The notes under the pieces: generated by a model | Told to the model about the DNA's origin: nothing | Database searches by the model: none | The model's input: only the letters and a program-made list of their open reading frames with translations | Program-made: the position numbers and the translations under genes | Assembly (NCBI GenBank): GCA_004173415.1 | Contig: SEHC01000006.1 | Coordinates: 1-33,419 of the forward strand | DNA length: 33,419 bases | From: Lysobacteraceae bacterium | GTDB taxonomy: Bacteria; Pseudomonadota; Gammaproteobacteria; Xanthomonadales; Xanthomonadaceae | Direction: 5' to 3' | Shown here: positions 15,832 to 24,221 of the stretch, one piece after another | How positions within the stretch are numbered: position 1 is the stretch's first letter | How the letters are laid out: every line of letters begins with the position of its first letter

Positions 15832-18800
15832 TCAGGTGCCGCTGCCGCGTTCCTCGGGGCGCACCCGGAACCAGGCCGCGTACAAGGCCGGCAGGAACAG
15901 CAGGGTCAGCGCGGTGGCCACGGTCAGCCCACCCATGATCGCCACCGCCATCGGCCCGAAGAACGCGCTGCGCGACAGCGGGATCATCGCCAGCACCGCG
16001 GCCAGCGCGGTCAGCACGATCGGGCGGAAACGGCGTACGGTCGCGTCGATGATCGCGTGCCACCGATCATGGCCGGCGTCGATGTCCTGCTGGATCTGGT
16101 CGACCAGGATCACCGAGTTGCGCATGATCATGCCGGCCAGGGCGATCGTCCCCAGCATGGCCACGAAACCGAACGGCACCCGGAACACCAGCAGCGCCAA
16201 CGTCACCCCGATCAGTCCGAGCGGCGCGGTCAGCAACACCAGCGCCACCCGCGAGAAACTGCGCAGCTGCAGCATCAGCAGGGTGGCCACCACCAGCAGG
16301 AACAGGGGCATGCCGGCGGCGATCGACTTCTGCCCGCGCCCCGAGTCCTCCACCGTGCCGCCGGTTTCCAGCAGGTAGCCCGCCGGCAACTGCGCACGGA
16401 TGCCTTCCAGGGTCGGCAGGATCTTTGCGACCACGGTCGGCGCCGTGATGCCGTCGCGGATGTCGGCGCGCACGGTCACCGTGGGCAGGCGGTTGCGATG
16501 CCAGATGATGCCGTCCTCAAATGCGTACTGGACGCTGGCGATCTGCGCCAGCGGCACGCTACCGCTGGCCGTGGGCACGGCCAGGCTGCCGATCAGGTCC
16601 AGGCGCGCACGTTCCTCGTCCGGGCCGCGCAACAGGATCTCGACCAGCTCGTTGCCTTCGCGGTAGGTGCTGACCCGCAATCCCGACAGCGAGCTGGTCA
16701 GGAAATGGGAGACGTCGGACGAGCTGACCCCCATCGCGCGGGCACGGTCCTGGTCGATGCGCAGGCGCAGCACCTTGCTGGGTTCGTCCCAGTCCAGGTT
16801 GACGTTGCTCACGTCGGGATTTCCGCGGACCTGCGCGGCGACCTGCTGGGCCAGCGCCTGGACCCGGTCGATGTGCTCGCCGGAGACCCGGAACTGGATC
16901 GGGTAGCCGACCGGGGGGCCGTTCTCCAGGCGGGTGACGCGGAACTGCAGCTGCGGGAACTGCGGTCCGATCTCTTCCATCATCCAGCTGCGCAGCGCCT
17001 CGCGCGCCGGCAGGTCGGTGGCGGTGACCACGAACTGGGAGAAGTTGGCCTGCGGCAGCTGCTGGTCCAGCGGCAGGTAGAAACGCGGCGAACCGGTACC
17101 GACATACGCGACGTAGTTGTCGATGTCGGTACGCGTGGCCAGCAGCTTCTCCAGCTTCCTGGCCTGGGCCTCGGTCGAGCGCAGGGAGGAGCCTTCGGCC
17201 AGTTCCAGGTCGACCATCAGCTCGAGCCGGGTCGAATCGGGGAAGAACTGCTGTGGCACGAACCGGAACAGCAGCAGCGACGCCACGAACGCCAGCACGG
17301 TGATGCCGATGACCAGCCAGCGATGGCGCAGGCAGGCGTCGAGCAGCCGCCGGTAACGCTGGTAGAAGCGGGTCTGGTAAGGGTCGTGCTGTTCCCGCGG
17401 GTCATGCGCAGCGCGCGGCGCCAGCACGCCGGCGAAGGCCGGCCAGCGATCGGCCAGGCGTTCGCGCAGGCCATTCCAGCGCGCGCCCCACGAGCCGGGC
17501 CGGGGCGGCGCCGGATGGGCCAGGTCGGGCAGCATCTTGTCGCCCAGGTAGGGGATGAACAGCACCGCCGCGATCCACGACACGACCAGGGCGATGGTCA
17601 CCACCTGGAACAGCGAACGGGTGTACTCGCCGGTGCCGGAGGCGGCGGTGGCGATGGGCAGGAAGCCGGCGGCGGTCACCAGCGTGCCGGTCAGCATCGG
17701 GAAGGCGGTCGAGGTGTAGGCGAAGCTCGCCGCGCGCATGCGGTCGAACCCCTGCTCCATCTTGATCGCCATCATCTCCACGGCGATGATCGCGTCGTCC
17801 ACCAGCAGTCCCAGTGCCAGCACCAGCGCGCCCAGCGAGATCTTGTGCAGGCCGACGTTGAAGTAGTGCATGACCGCGAAGGTCATGGCCAGGACCAGCG
17901 GGATGGTCACTGCGACCACCAGCCCGGTGCGCAGGCCCAAAGAGAAGAAGCTGACCAGCAACACGATCAGCACCGCTTCGGTCAGCACCTGCACGAACTC
18001 GCCGACCGAGTCGCGCACCGAATGCGGCTGGTCGGAGACCTTGCGCAGCTGCATGCCCGCCGGCAGCGTCTTCTGCATGCGCTCGAAGCCGGCGTCCAGG
18101 GTCTTGCCCAGGGCCAGGATGTCGCCGCCCTGCTTCATCGCCACGGCCAGGCCGATCGCGTCCTCGCCCATGAAGCGCATCTTCGGCGCGGAAGGGTCGG
18201 CGAAGCCGCGCCGCACTTCGGCGATGTCGCCCAGGCGGATGGTGCGGCCACCGGCCTGGATCGGGAATTGGCGGATGTCGGCGACCGAGGCGAAGGCGCC
18301 GTCGACGCGCAACCGTACCCGGTCGGTGGTGGTTTCGAAGAAACCGGAGGAAGTCACCGTGTTCTGCTGGTCCAGCGCCTGCTGCACGCTGGCCAGGGGG
18401 ATCCCCAGCGTCGCCAGCTTGGTATTGGAAAGCTCGATCCAGACCTTCTCGTCCTGCAGCCCGACCAGTTCCACCTTGCCCACGTCGGCGACCCGCTGCA
18501 GTTCCAGCTGGATGCGCTCGGCGTAGTCCTTCATCACCGCGTAGTCGAAGCCCTTGCCGGTGAGCGCATAGATGTTGCCGAAGGTGTCACCGAACTCGTC
18601 GTTGAAGAACGGCCCGACCACGCCCTCGGGCAGGGTCGCGCGGATGTCGCCGACCTTCTTGCGCGCCTGGTACCAGAGCGCCGGCACTTCGTCGGAATGC
18701 ATCGAGTCGCGGGCCACGAAGATGACCTGCGATTCGCCGGGGCGCGAGTACGAGCGGATGTACTCGTACTCGCCGGTGGTCATCAGCGCCTTCTCGATGC

Positions 18801-19005
18801 GTTCGGTGACCTGCCGCGAGACTTCGTCGGCGGCCGCGCCGGGCCACACCGTGCGCACCACCATCACCTTGAAGGTGAAGGGAGGATCTTCCGACTGGCC
18901 CAGGTGCCGGTACGACCAGGCGCCGATGATGCCGAGCACGATCATCGCGTACAGCACCAGGCTGCGGTGGGTCAGCGCCCATTCGGAGAGGTTGAAGCGG
19001 CGCAT
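15832..19005 (-). CDS. RND-family efflux pump, inner-membrane permease subunit (HAE type)
   Basis: The product has 1057 residues, full length for the family. It starts at 19005, since MRRFNLSEWALTHRSLV is the usual N-terminus and an adaptor stop lies 2 bases upstream. The first membrane segment (about 15-33), a large periplasmic domain, TM2-6 (about 335-490), a second periplasmic domain and TM7-12 are visible. TM4 has the proton-relay pair Asp403-Asp404 in LGLLVDDAIIAVE. In TM10 the motif GMIMRNSVILVDQI carries Arg where AcrB has Lys940, as in several Xanthomonas/Pseudomonas pumps. The loop between TM6 and TM7 (about 495-545) is long and Pro/Arg-rich. It should export drugs or other hydrophobic compounds using the proton gradient, together with an adaptor and TolC. 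The adaptor gene just upstream is disrupted. Confidence 0.94.
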   Translation of the reverse strand: MRRFNLSEWALTHRSLVLYAMIVLGIIGAWSYRHLGQSEDPPFTFKVMVVRTVWPGAAADEVSRQVTERIEKALMTTGEYEYIRSYSRPGESQVIFVARDSMHSDEVPALWYQARKKVGDIRATLPEGVVGPFFNDEFGDTFGNIYALTGKGFDYAVMKDYAERIQLELQRVADVGKVELVGLQDEKVWIELSNTKLATLGIPLASVQQALDQQNTVTSSGFFETTTDRVRLRVDGAFASVADIRQFPIQAGGRTIRLGDIAEVRRGFADPSAPKMRFMGEDAIGLAVAMKQGGDILALGKTLDAGFERMQKTLPAGMQLRKVSDQPHSVRDSVGEFVQVLTEAVLIVLLVSFFSLGLRTGLVVAVTIPLVLAMTFAVMHYFNVGLHKISLGALVLALGLLVDDAIIAVEMMAIKMEQGFDRMRAASFAYTSTAFPMLTGTLVTAAGFLPIATAASGTGEYTRSLFQVVTIALVVSWIAAVLFIPYLGDKMLPDLAHPAPPRPGSWGARWNGLRERLADRWPAFAGVLAPRAAHDPREQHDPYQTRFYQRYRRLLDACLRHRWLVIGITVLAFVASLLLFRFVPQQFFPDSTRLELMVDLELAEGSSLRSTEAQARKLEKLLATRTDIDNYVAYVGTGSPRFYLPLDQQLPQANFSQFVVTATDLPAREALRSWMMEEIGPQFPQLQFRVTRLENGPPVGYPIQFRVSGEHIDRVQALAQQVAAQVRGNPDVSNVNLDWDEPSKVLRLRIDQDRARAMGVSSSDVSHFLTSSLSGLRVSTYREGNELVEILLRGPDEERARLDLIGSLAVPTASGSVPLAQIASVQYAFEDGIIWHRNRLPTVTVRADIRDGITAPTVVAKILPTLEGIRAQLPAGYLLETGGTVEDSGRGQKSIAAGMPLFLLVVATLLMLQLRSFSRVALVLLTAPLGLIGVTLALLVFRVPFGFVAMLGTIALAGMIMRNSVILVDQIQQDIDAGHDRWHAIIDATVRRFRPIVLTALAAVLAMIPLSRSAFFGPMAVAIMGGLTVATALTLLFLPALYAAWFRVRPEERGSGT

Positions 19006-19007
19006 GT

Positions 19008-19815
19008 TCAGTCCGCCTGCGATCGGCCTTGAGGCCACCCAGTACCGGCACGTCGGTCTCGCCATAGCGGCCGAGCTGCACCGCCTGGGACCGGACCTTG
19101 CCGGTCGCCGGATCGACCACCCAGACCGCGTTGGCGCCGTTGGCGCCGCGCTGGATCGCCGAAAGCGGCACGCTGAGTTCGGCCGCGGCGGCATCCTGCA
19201 CGTAGACGCGGGCGCTCTGGCCGAGTTCCACCGAGGCGGCCGCCTGGCCGACCAGGTTGACCCGCGCGGCATAGGTGCGAGTCTGCGCATCGGCGGCCGG
19301 GGAGATCTCGCGGATCACCCCGGGCAGGCGTTCGCCGGGCGCATTCCACAATTCCACCAGTACCGGCTGGCCGACAGTGAAGTCGCGGATCCGGCCCTCC
19401 GGCAAGGCAATGGCCACTTCGCGGCCATCGTCGGCGGCCAGGGTGAAGATCGTCTGGCCGGCGGCCACCACCTGTCCTGCCTCGGCCAGGCGGGTGGCGA
19501 TGACCCCGTCGCGGGGCGCGCGCAACTGCGAATAACCGGCCTGGTTGCGGGCCACGTCCAGTTGCGCGCGGGCAGCGCGGGCCTGGCCCTCGGTCGCCTT
19601 GTAGGCGGCATTCTGCGCATCGTAGGCGGACTGGCTGACCAGCTTGTCCTGCACAAGCCGCGCGTAGCGGTCGCGATCGCCGCGCGCGCGGACCAGCTCG
19701 GCATCGGCTGCACCACCAGGGCCGGGCGTGGCGCCTGGTTGCCGTCGCCCTGGTCTCCGCAAGCAGCCAGGGTGGCGAGAAGCAGAAGGAGGACGGAACC
19801 GCGCATTCTGCTCAT
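19008..19815 (-). pseudogene. RND adaptor (membrane fusion protein) gene with two deletion-like lesions
   Basis: It starts normally: a GGAG box 7 bases before the ATG at 19815, and a lipoprotein signal (SVLLLLLATLAACGDQ, lipobox LAAC), but after about 37 residues (ending ALVVQP) the frame turns to nonsense. One base shifted, the typical adaptor hairpin and barrel continue for about 226 residues, from AADAELVRARGDRDRYARL through GYSQLRAPRDGVIATRLAEAGQVV to GETDVPVLGGL. The first half of the lipoyl domain and the start of the hairpin, roughly 75-80 residues in relatives, are missing at the junction near 19705. After GGL the frame fails again: the expected C-terminal 30 or so residues are absent, and the natural stop (TGA at 19008-19010, 2 bases before the pump ATG) is in a third frame. 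Either the adaptor is dead or two deletions came from assembly. Confidence 0.85.
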
Positions 19816-19848
19816 CGGGACACTCCGTTCCTGCTCGGACGATAATTG

Positions 19849-19886
19849 GACTTCCCGGTATAGTATAAATATCGAACCGGTTAGTC
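19849..19886. promoter_or_regulatory. Imperfect dyad between the efflux operon and tetR, probable TetR operator
   Basis: GACTTCCCGGTA (19849-19860) and AACCGGTTAGTC (19875-19886) form an inverted repeat with 9 of 12 matching positions around a 14-base AT-rich centre that contains TATACT (minus strand). The dyad sits in the 84 bases between the two divergent starts, where the TetR protein would repress both. A direct repeat of ATTGGAC (19845-19851, 19891-19897) frames it. Confidence 0.6.
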
Positions 19887-19899
19887 TACTATTGGACGC

Positions 19900-20571
19900 A
19901 TGGTCCGCAGCGAGCTACCAGGCAACCGTTCCAAGTCCCCCGGCAAGGTGTCCAGCCCCGGTCGGCCCAAGGACCTGGGCAAGCGCGCCGCGATCCTGGA
20001 AGCGGCCAAGCGGCTGTTCTCCAGCGAAGGCTTCAATGGCGCCAGCATGGACCAGATCGCCGCCGAAGCGGGGGTCTCCAAACTCACCGTCTACAGCCAT
20101 TTCGGCGACAAGGAAGCGCTGTTCTCGGCCGCGGTCCGGGCCAAGTGCGAGGAGATGCTGCCCGACGACCTGTTCGACATCGAACTCAAGGGTCCGCTGC
20201 AGGCGCAGTTGCGTGCGATCGCCAGCGCTTTCTTCGAACTGATCAGCAGCGACGAGGCGATCAGCACCCAGCGCATGATGATGGCCCTGGGGCAGGCGGA
20301 CGATCCCTTGCGCAACCTGTTCTGGGAGGCCGGCCCGCAGCGTACCCACCAGGCGTTCGCGGTCTTCCTGCAGTCGCGGGTCGAGGCCGGCGAACTGGAG
20401 ATCGCCGACGTCGGCCGCGCCACCGAGCAGTTCTTCGCCCTGATCAAGGGCGAGATGCACGGCCGCATGATGTGCGGCCTCTGCGCCAGTCCGCGGCAGG
20501 TCGACGTGGCCGCCCACGTCGATGCGACCGTGGACATGTTCCTGCGCGCCTATGGGCCGCGCCAGCAGTGA
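19900..20571 (+). CDS. TetR/AcrR-family transcriptional regulator of the efflux operon
   Basis: The product has 223 residues. After a basic, Pro-containing lead (1-25) the HTH domain is at about 28-75: AAILEAAKRLFSSEGFNGAS, then MDQIAAEAGVSKLTVYSHFGDKEALF, the textbook TetR helix-turn-helix. The rest is the all-helical ligand/dimer domain, close to the AefR-type C-terminus (MHGRMMCGL near 190). It should repress the adaptor/pump genes and itself and be released by a pump substrate. Its gene is divergent from that operon with a dyad in between. No Shine-Dalgarno box is seen; TACTAT lies 7 bases before the ATG, so a leaderless mRNA is likely. This would put the -10 next to the dyad, consistent with autorepression. 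Confidence 0.9.
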   Translation: MVRSELPGNRSKSPGKVSSPGRPKDLGKRAAILEAAKRLFSSEGFNGASMDQIAAEAGVSKLTVYSHFGDKEALFSAAVRAKCEEMLPDDLFDIELKGPLQAQLRAIASAFFELISSDEAISTQRMMMALGQADDPLRNLFWEAGPQRTHQAFAVFLQSRVEAGELEIADVGRATEQFFALIKGEMHGRMMCGLCASPRQVDVAAHVDATVDMFLRAYGPRQQ

Positions 20572-20716
20572 CCAGGCCCCCGGCGACGGAGGTCTCGGTG
20601 ACTTCCGGCACTGCGTGCTGGTGTGCTACTACGGCGATCCTGATGCACGGCGGCGCCCCCTCGAAACACGCCGCGAGCCGCTAAAATGGCCGGCTCCCGT
20701 GCAGGATGACCTTCCG

Positions 20717-21373
20717 ATGACGATGAACTACAACCAGGCCCGCGAAACCATGGTCGAGCAGCAGGTGCGTCCCTGGGACGTGCTCGATGCGCGCGTGCTG
20801 GGCACCCTGGCGACCCTGCCGCGCGAGAAGTTCGTGCCGGAGATCCATCGCGCCCTGGCCTATGCCGACGTGGAGATCCCGCTGGGCCCGGGCCAGCGCA
20901 TGATGAAGCCGGTGATCGAAGGCCGCACCCTGCAGGCGCTCGCCCTGCAGGAAGGCGAGGAGGTCCTGGAGATCGGCACTGGCAGCGGTTACCTGGCCGC
21001 CTGCATGGGCGCCCTCGCCCGCGACGTGCTCAGCCTGGAGATCGACCCGGCCCTGGCCGCGCTGGCCCGCACCCGGCTGGACGACTGCGGCCTCGGCAAC
21101 AACGTGCGCATCGAGAACGTCGACGCGCTGCACTTCTCCACCGAGCGCCGCTTCGATGCGATCTGCGTGACCGCCGCGGTCGACCAGGTGCCGTCACTTT
21201 TCCTGCAGTGGCTGCGTCCCGGGGGCCGCCTGTTCGTGATCCACGGCCGTTCGCCGGCAATGGAGGCGGTCCTGATCCGCAACGCGGTCAACGGCCCCAG
21301 CATCGAGTCGTTGTTCGAAACCGATCTTCCCTACCTTGTCGGCGCCGCCCCGGCCCCGCAATTCGTCTTTTGA
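20717..21373 (+). CDS. Protein-L-isoaspartate methyltransferase-like SAM-dependent methyltransferase
   Basis: The product has 218 residues. The start is at 20717, or two codons later at 20723. The N-terminus MNYNQARETMVEQQVRPWDV and the segment LPREKFVPEIHRALAYADVEIPLG are as in PCMT. The SAM loop is VLEIGTGSGYLAAC (83-96), followed by LSLEIDPALAALAR and DAICVTAAVDQVP. In true PCMT enzymes a T-I-S-x-P segment after GQ has the key Ser; here it reads GQRMMKP (59-65), so repair of isoaspartate is doubtful. It is 17 bases upstream of tolC, an arrangement I know from Xanthomonas relatives. TAAAAT at 20682-20687 is a good -10, giving a leader of about 20 bases with an AGGA box. Confidence 0.88.
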   Translation: MTMNYNQARETMVEQQVRPWDVLDARVLGTLATLPREKFVPEIHRALAYADVEIPLGPGQRMMKPVIEGRTLQALALQEGEEVLEIGTGSGYLAACMGALARDVLSLEIDPALAALARTRLDDCGLGNNVRIENVDALHFSTERRFDAICVTAAVDQVPSLFLQWLRPGGRLFVIHGRSPAMEAVLIRNAVNGPSIESLFETDLPYLVGAAPAPQFVF

Positions 21374-21390
21374 ACACGAAAGGAAACCGC

Positions 21391-22740
21391 ATGAGCCGTC
21401 GTCCCCTCGCCTTCGCGCTTGCCCTGGCCCTGTTGCCGCTGGGCGCCAACGCCGCCGACCTGCTGCAGACCTACGAACTCGCCCGCGCCGGCGACCCGCA
21501 ACTGTCGGCCGCCGAATCCGGACGCCTGGCCCAGAAGGAAGGCGCGGTGCAGGCACGCGCCGTGCTGCTGCCGCAGATCAACGGCCAGGCCAGCTACAAC
21601 CGCAGCAAGTTCAAGCCCGAGGGCGGCTCCTGGTCCGGCACCAGCAACTCGCGCGACGTCGGCGTATCGGTCAACCAGTCGCTGCTGGACTTCGGCAGCT
21701 ACGCCAACCTGCGCGGCCAGAATGCGCTGAGCAAGGCCGCCGACTTCGACCTGGAGGCGGCCAACGATTCACTGATCACCCGCACCTCGGCGGCCTACTT
21801 CAACGTGCTGGTGGCGATCGAGACCCTGGCCGCGGCCGAAGCCCAGCAGACCGCGCTGCAGAAGCAGTTCGACTACGCGCAGAAGCGCCTGGACGTGGGC
21901 CTGGCCCCGATCACCGACGTGCACGAGGCCCGCGCCCAGTACGACAGCGCGCGCGCCAACGTGATCCTCAGCCGCAACACGCTGAAGGACGCCTACGAGG
22001 CGCTGGCCGAGATCACCGGCCAGCCGGTGGCCAACCTCAAGGGCCTGCCGGACGATTTCCGCCCCGAATTGCCCACCGACTACGATGCCAGCGGCTGGGT
22101 CGAAACCGCGATCACCACCAACCCGGCGCTCAAGTCCACCGAGTTCCAGGTCCAGGCCTCCGAAGCGGCGGTCGCCGCCGCGCGCGCCGGCCACCTGCCG
22201 ACCTTGTCGCTGGGCGGCAATTTCGGCCGCGGCGCCAACTGGGGCAACTCGGTGACCGGCGGCCTGTCCAGCAACGGCGATTCGCAGAGCATCGGCCTGA
22301 CCCTGAACGTGCCGATCTTCTCCGGCGGCGCGACCCAGTCCCGGGTCCGCGAGGCGCTCGCCAACCGCGACGTGGCCCAGGACAGCTACGAGCAGCAGAA
22401 GCGCGCGATCGTGCGCAACACCCGCAACGCCTACCAGACCCTGGAGGCCGGGATCAGCGAGATCGAGGCCCGGCGCCTGGCGCTGGTTTCGGCAAGGGCC
22501 GCCTACGATGCTTCGCAGGTCGGCCTGGAAGTCGGCACCCGTACCGTGCTGGACGTGTTGATCAACCAGCAGAACCTGTTCCAGGCCCAGCAGGCCTACG
22601 CGCTGGCCAAGTACAACTACCTGCAGAACCGGCTGCTGCTGGACCAGGCCGCCGGAACCCTGGACATCGCCGACGTGCAGGCGGTCAACCGCCTGCTGAC
22701 CGTCGATGCCGAAGCGCAACTGGCGCCCAGCGCCCAGTAG
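21391..22740 (+). CDS. tolC: TolC-family outer-membrane efflux/secretion channel
   Basis: The product has 449 residues and a clear AAAGGA box 6-7 bases upstream. Residues 1-21 are a signal peptide (LAFALALALLPLGANA). Two homologous halves of the outer membrane factor fold are visible: LLQTYELARAGDPQLSAAES with QARAVLLPQINGQASYN in the first, and NPALKSTEFQVQASEAAVAAARAGHLP in the second. Each half contains coiled helical hairpins and strands. GAT-rich FSGGATQSRVREALANRD is typical of the second half. It forms the trimeric tunnel used by RND pumps and type I secretion. Co-transcription with the methyltransferase is likely. It is the one intact outer-membrane partner near the RND pump, and a strong terminator follows. 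Confidence 0.95.
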   Translation: MSRRPLAFALALALLPLGANAADLLQTYELARAGDPQLSAAESGRLAQKEGAVQARAVLLPQINGQASYNRSKFKPEGGSWSGTSNSRDVGVSVNQSLLDFGSYANLRGQNALSKAADFDLEAANDSLITRTSAAYFNVLVAIETLAAAEAQQTALQKQFDYAQKRLDVGLAPITDVHEARAQYDSARANVILSRNTLKDAYEALAEITGQPVANLKGLPDDFRPELPTDYDASGWVETAITTNPALKSTEFQVQASEAAVAAARAGHLPTLSLGGNFGRGANWGNSVTGGLSSNGDSQSIGLTLNVPIFSGGATQSRVREALANRDVAQDSYEQQKRAIVRNTRNAYQTLEAGISEIEARRLALVSARAAYDASQVGLEVGTRTVLDVLINQQNLFQAQQAYALAKYNYLQNRLLLDQAAGTLDIADVQAVNRLLTVDAEAQLAPSAQ

Positions 22741-22765
22741 GTCGCGAGGCTCCAGGCAACACCGG

Positions 22766-22797
22766 CGACGGCGGACCCAGGTCCGCCGTCGTCGTTT
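22766..22797 (+). terminator. Hairpin terminator after tolC
   Basis: A perfect 12-bp inverted repeat (22766-22777, 22780-22791) with a very small central turn, followed by TCGTTTCC. It lies between the tolC stop and the convergent waaA stop and may serve tolC; the T tract is weak. Confidence 0.7.
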
Positions 22798-22842
22798 CCG
22801 ACGCGAGGATCCGCTGCCCCACCGCGCCGGCGTCGGGTGGCG

Positions 22843-24183
22843 CTAGGCCGGGGCGGCGCCCGCGGGGCCGGCGACCGCTTCGTCCGCCGCCGGAATCGTC
22901 GGCAGGTCCGCGGCGATCATCTGCAGGGTCCGCGCCAGGGCGCCGCGTCCCTGCAGGACCAGCGCCTGCCCGGCTTCGACCATCGCCCCGCGGCGCGCAC
23001 GATCCTGCAGCAGCTCGTCCAGCGCCGTGGCGATGCCCTCGGCGTCCTCACGGATTTCCAGCGCGCCGGCTTCGCGCAGGCGGCGCGAGATCTCGGCGAA
23101 GTTGTGCAGGTGCGGGCCGGTGACCATGGCGGTGCCGACCGCGGCCGGCTCCAGCAGGTTGTGCCCACCCACGGCCTGCAGGCTGCCGCCGACGAAGGCC
23201 ACTTCGGCGCAGGCGTAGAAGGCCATCAGTTCGCCGAGGGTATCGATCACGAACACCGCATCGTCCGCGCCCGGCCAGGTATGGGCGCGCCGGGTGCCGA
23301 CCCGCCAGCCGGCGCCCGCAGCCTGGTCGGCCACCCGCGGGAAGCGCTCCGGATGGCGCGGCGCCCACAGCAACAGCAGGTCCGGGTAGCGCTGGCGCAG
23401 GCGGCGGTGGATGGCGATCACCGCCGCCTCCTCGTCTTCATGGGTGCTGGCCGCGATCCACGCCCTGCGCGTGCCCAGGCCGCTGCCGAACGCGTGCACG
23501 AATTCCACGATCCCCTGCGGCACGGCGATGTCGAACTTGAGGTTGCCGGTGTCGACCACATGGTCGGGTTGCGCCCCCAGGGCCACGAAGCGCTTGCCGT
23601 CGGCGCCGGACTGCGCGCCGATCCGCCGCAGGGTTCGCACCACCCGCGAGATCAATGGCGCAAGCACCCGGTAGCCGCGCAGGGAACGCGCCGACAGGCG
23701 CGCGTTGAGGATGTAGGTGGGGATGCCGCGGTCGCGGCAACCGAACAGCAGGTTGGGCCACAGCTCGGTTTCCATCACCAGCGCCAGCCTCGGGCGGTAC
23801 TGGCCGAGGAAGCGTGACACCGCGCCCGGCAGGTCGTAGGGCACGTAGACGTGGTCCACGCCCTCGCCCCACAGCGCACGCACGCGTTCGGAGCCGGTCG
23901 GGGTGATCGTGGTGACCAGCCAGCGCCATTGCGGATGCGCGCGGCGCAGCGCGTCGACCACCGGCGCGGCGGCGTTGACCTCGCCCACCGAGACCGCGTG
24001 CAGCCATACGTCCACGCGCGGTGAGGGCTGCGGATAGGACGCGTAGCGTTCGTTCCAGCGCTGGAAATACTCGCGAAAACGAAAGCCGCGCCAGATCAGG
24101 TGGTAGACCGTGACCGGCGTAAGTACATAGAGCACGGCCGAATACAGGCCACGCAGGAAACGCTCGGTCAGGTCCATCCGCAT
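22843..24183 (-). CDS. waaA: 3-deoxy-D-manno-octulosonic acid (Kdo) transferase
   Basis: The enzyme attaches Kdo to lipid IVA in the inner membrane, facing the cytosol. I chose the ATG at 24183 (446 residues) since the frame beyond it overlaps the next gene in antisense; 24177 is an alternative. An N-terminal membrane anchor (LYSAVLYVLTPVTVYHLIW) is followed by WLHAVSVGEVNAAAPVV, where Glu68 is the conserved catalytic base of WaaA. GT-B features follow: METELWPNLLFGCRDRGIPT, NARLSARSLRGY, TGNLKFD, STHEDEE, WAPRHPERF and the nucleotide-binding GGSLQAVGGHNLLEPAAVG. It is divergent from an LpxL-like gene, only 38 bases away, which links Kdo addition and late acylation. No Shine-Dalgarno box is present; TATCCT lies 6 bases before the ATG. 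Confidence 0.96.
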   Translation of the reverse strand: MRMDLTERFLRGLYSAVLYVLTPVTVYHLIWRGFRFREYFQRWNERYASYPQPSPRVDVWLHAVSVGEVNAAAPVVDALRRAHPQWRWLVTTITPTGSERVRALWGEGVDHVYVPYDLPGAVSRFLGQYRPRLALVMETELWPNLLFGCRDRGIPTYILNARLSARSLRGYRVLAPLISRVVRTLRRIGAQSGADGKRFVALGAQPDHVVDTGNLKFDIAVPQGIVEFVHAFGSGLGTRRAWIAASTHEDEEAAVIAIHRRLRQRYPDLLLLWAPRHPERFPRVADQAAGAGWRVGTRRAHTWPGADDAVFVIDTLGELMAFYACAEVAFVGGSLQAVGGHNLLEPAAVGTAMVTGPHLHNFAEISRRLREAGALEIREDAEGIATALDELLQDRARRGAMVEAGQALVLQGRGALARTLQMIAADLPTIPAADEAVAGPAGAAPA

Positions 24184-24221
24184 CGCGAAAGGATAACCAA
24201 CTGAACCGGTAGAATCCCGGT
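24184..24221. promoter_or_regulatory. 38-base divergent promoter region of waaA and the first LpxL-like gene
   Basis: Two -10-like hexamers face outward: TAGAAT (24210-24215, plus strand), 6 bases before the acyltransferase ATG, and TATCCT (24195-24190, minus strand), 6 bases before the waaA ATG. Neither gene has a ribosome-binding box. The -35 regions would overlap the other gene's -10 or start. Neither -35 is a good match to TTGACA. Confidence 0.5.

Noticed and set aside
15760..19032. Open frame of about 1090 codons on the plus strand
   Set aside because: It is antisense to the RND pump gene and its product is Gln/His/Arg-rich without domains, the usual effect of GC-rich third positions.
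18587..19762. 391-codon frame containing the adaptor body and continuing into the pump gene region
   Set aside because: The part after 19005 is a shadow of the pump; only the middle is a true protein fragment, counted in the pseudogene.
19315..19815. 166-codon frame beginning with the adaptor lipoprotein signal
   Set aside because: After residue 37 the product is Arg/Trp/Ser nonsense; it is the out-of-frame continuation of the broken adaptor gene, not a separate protein.
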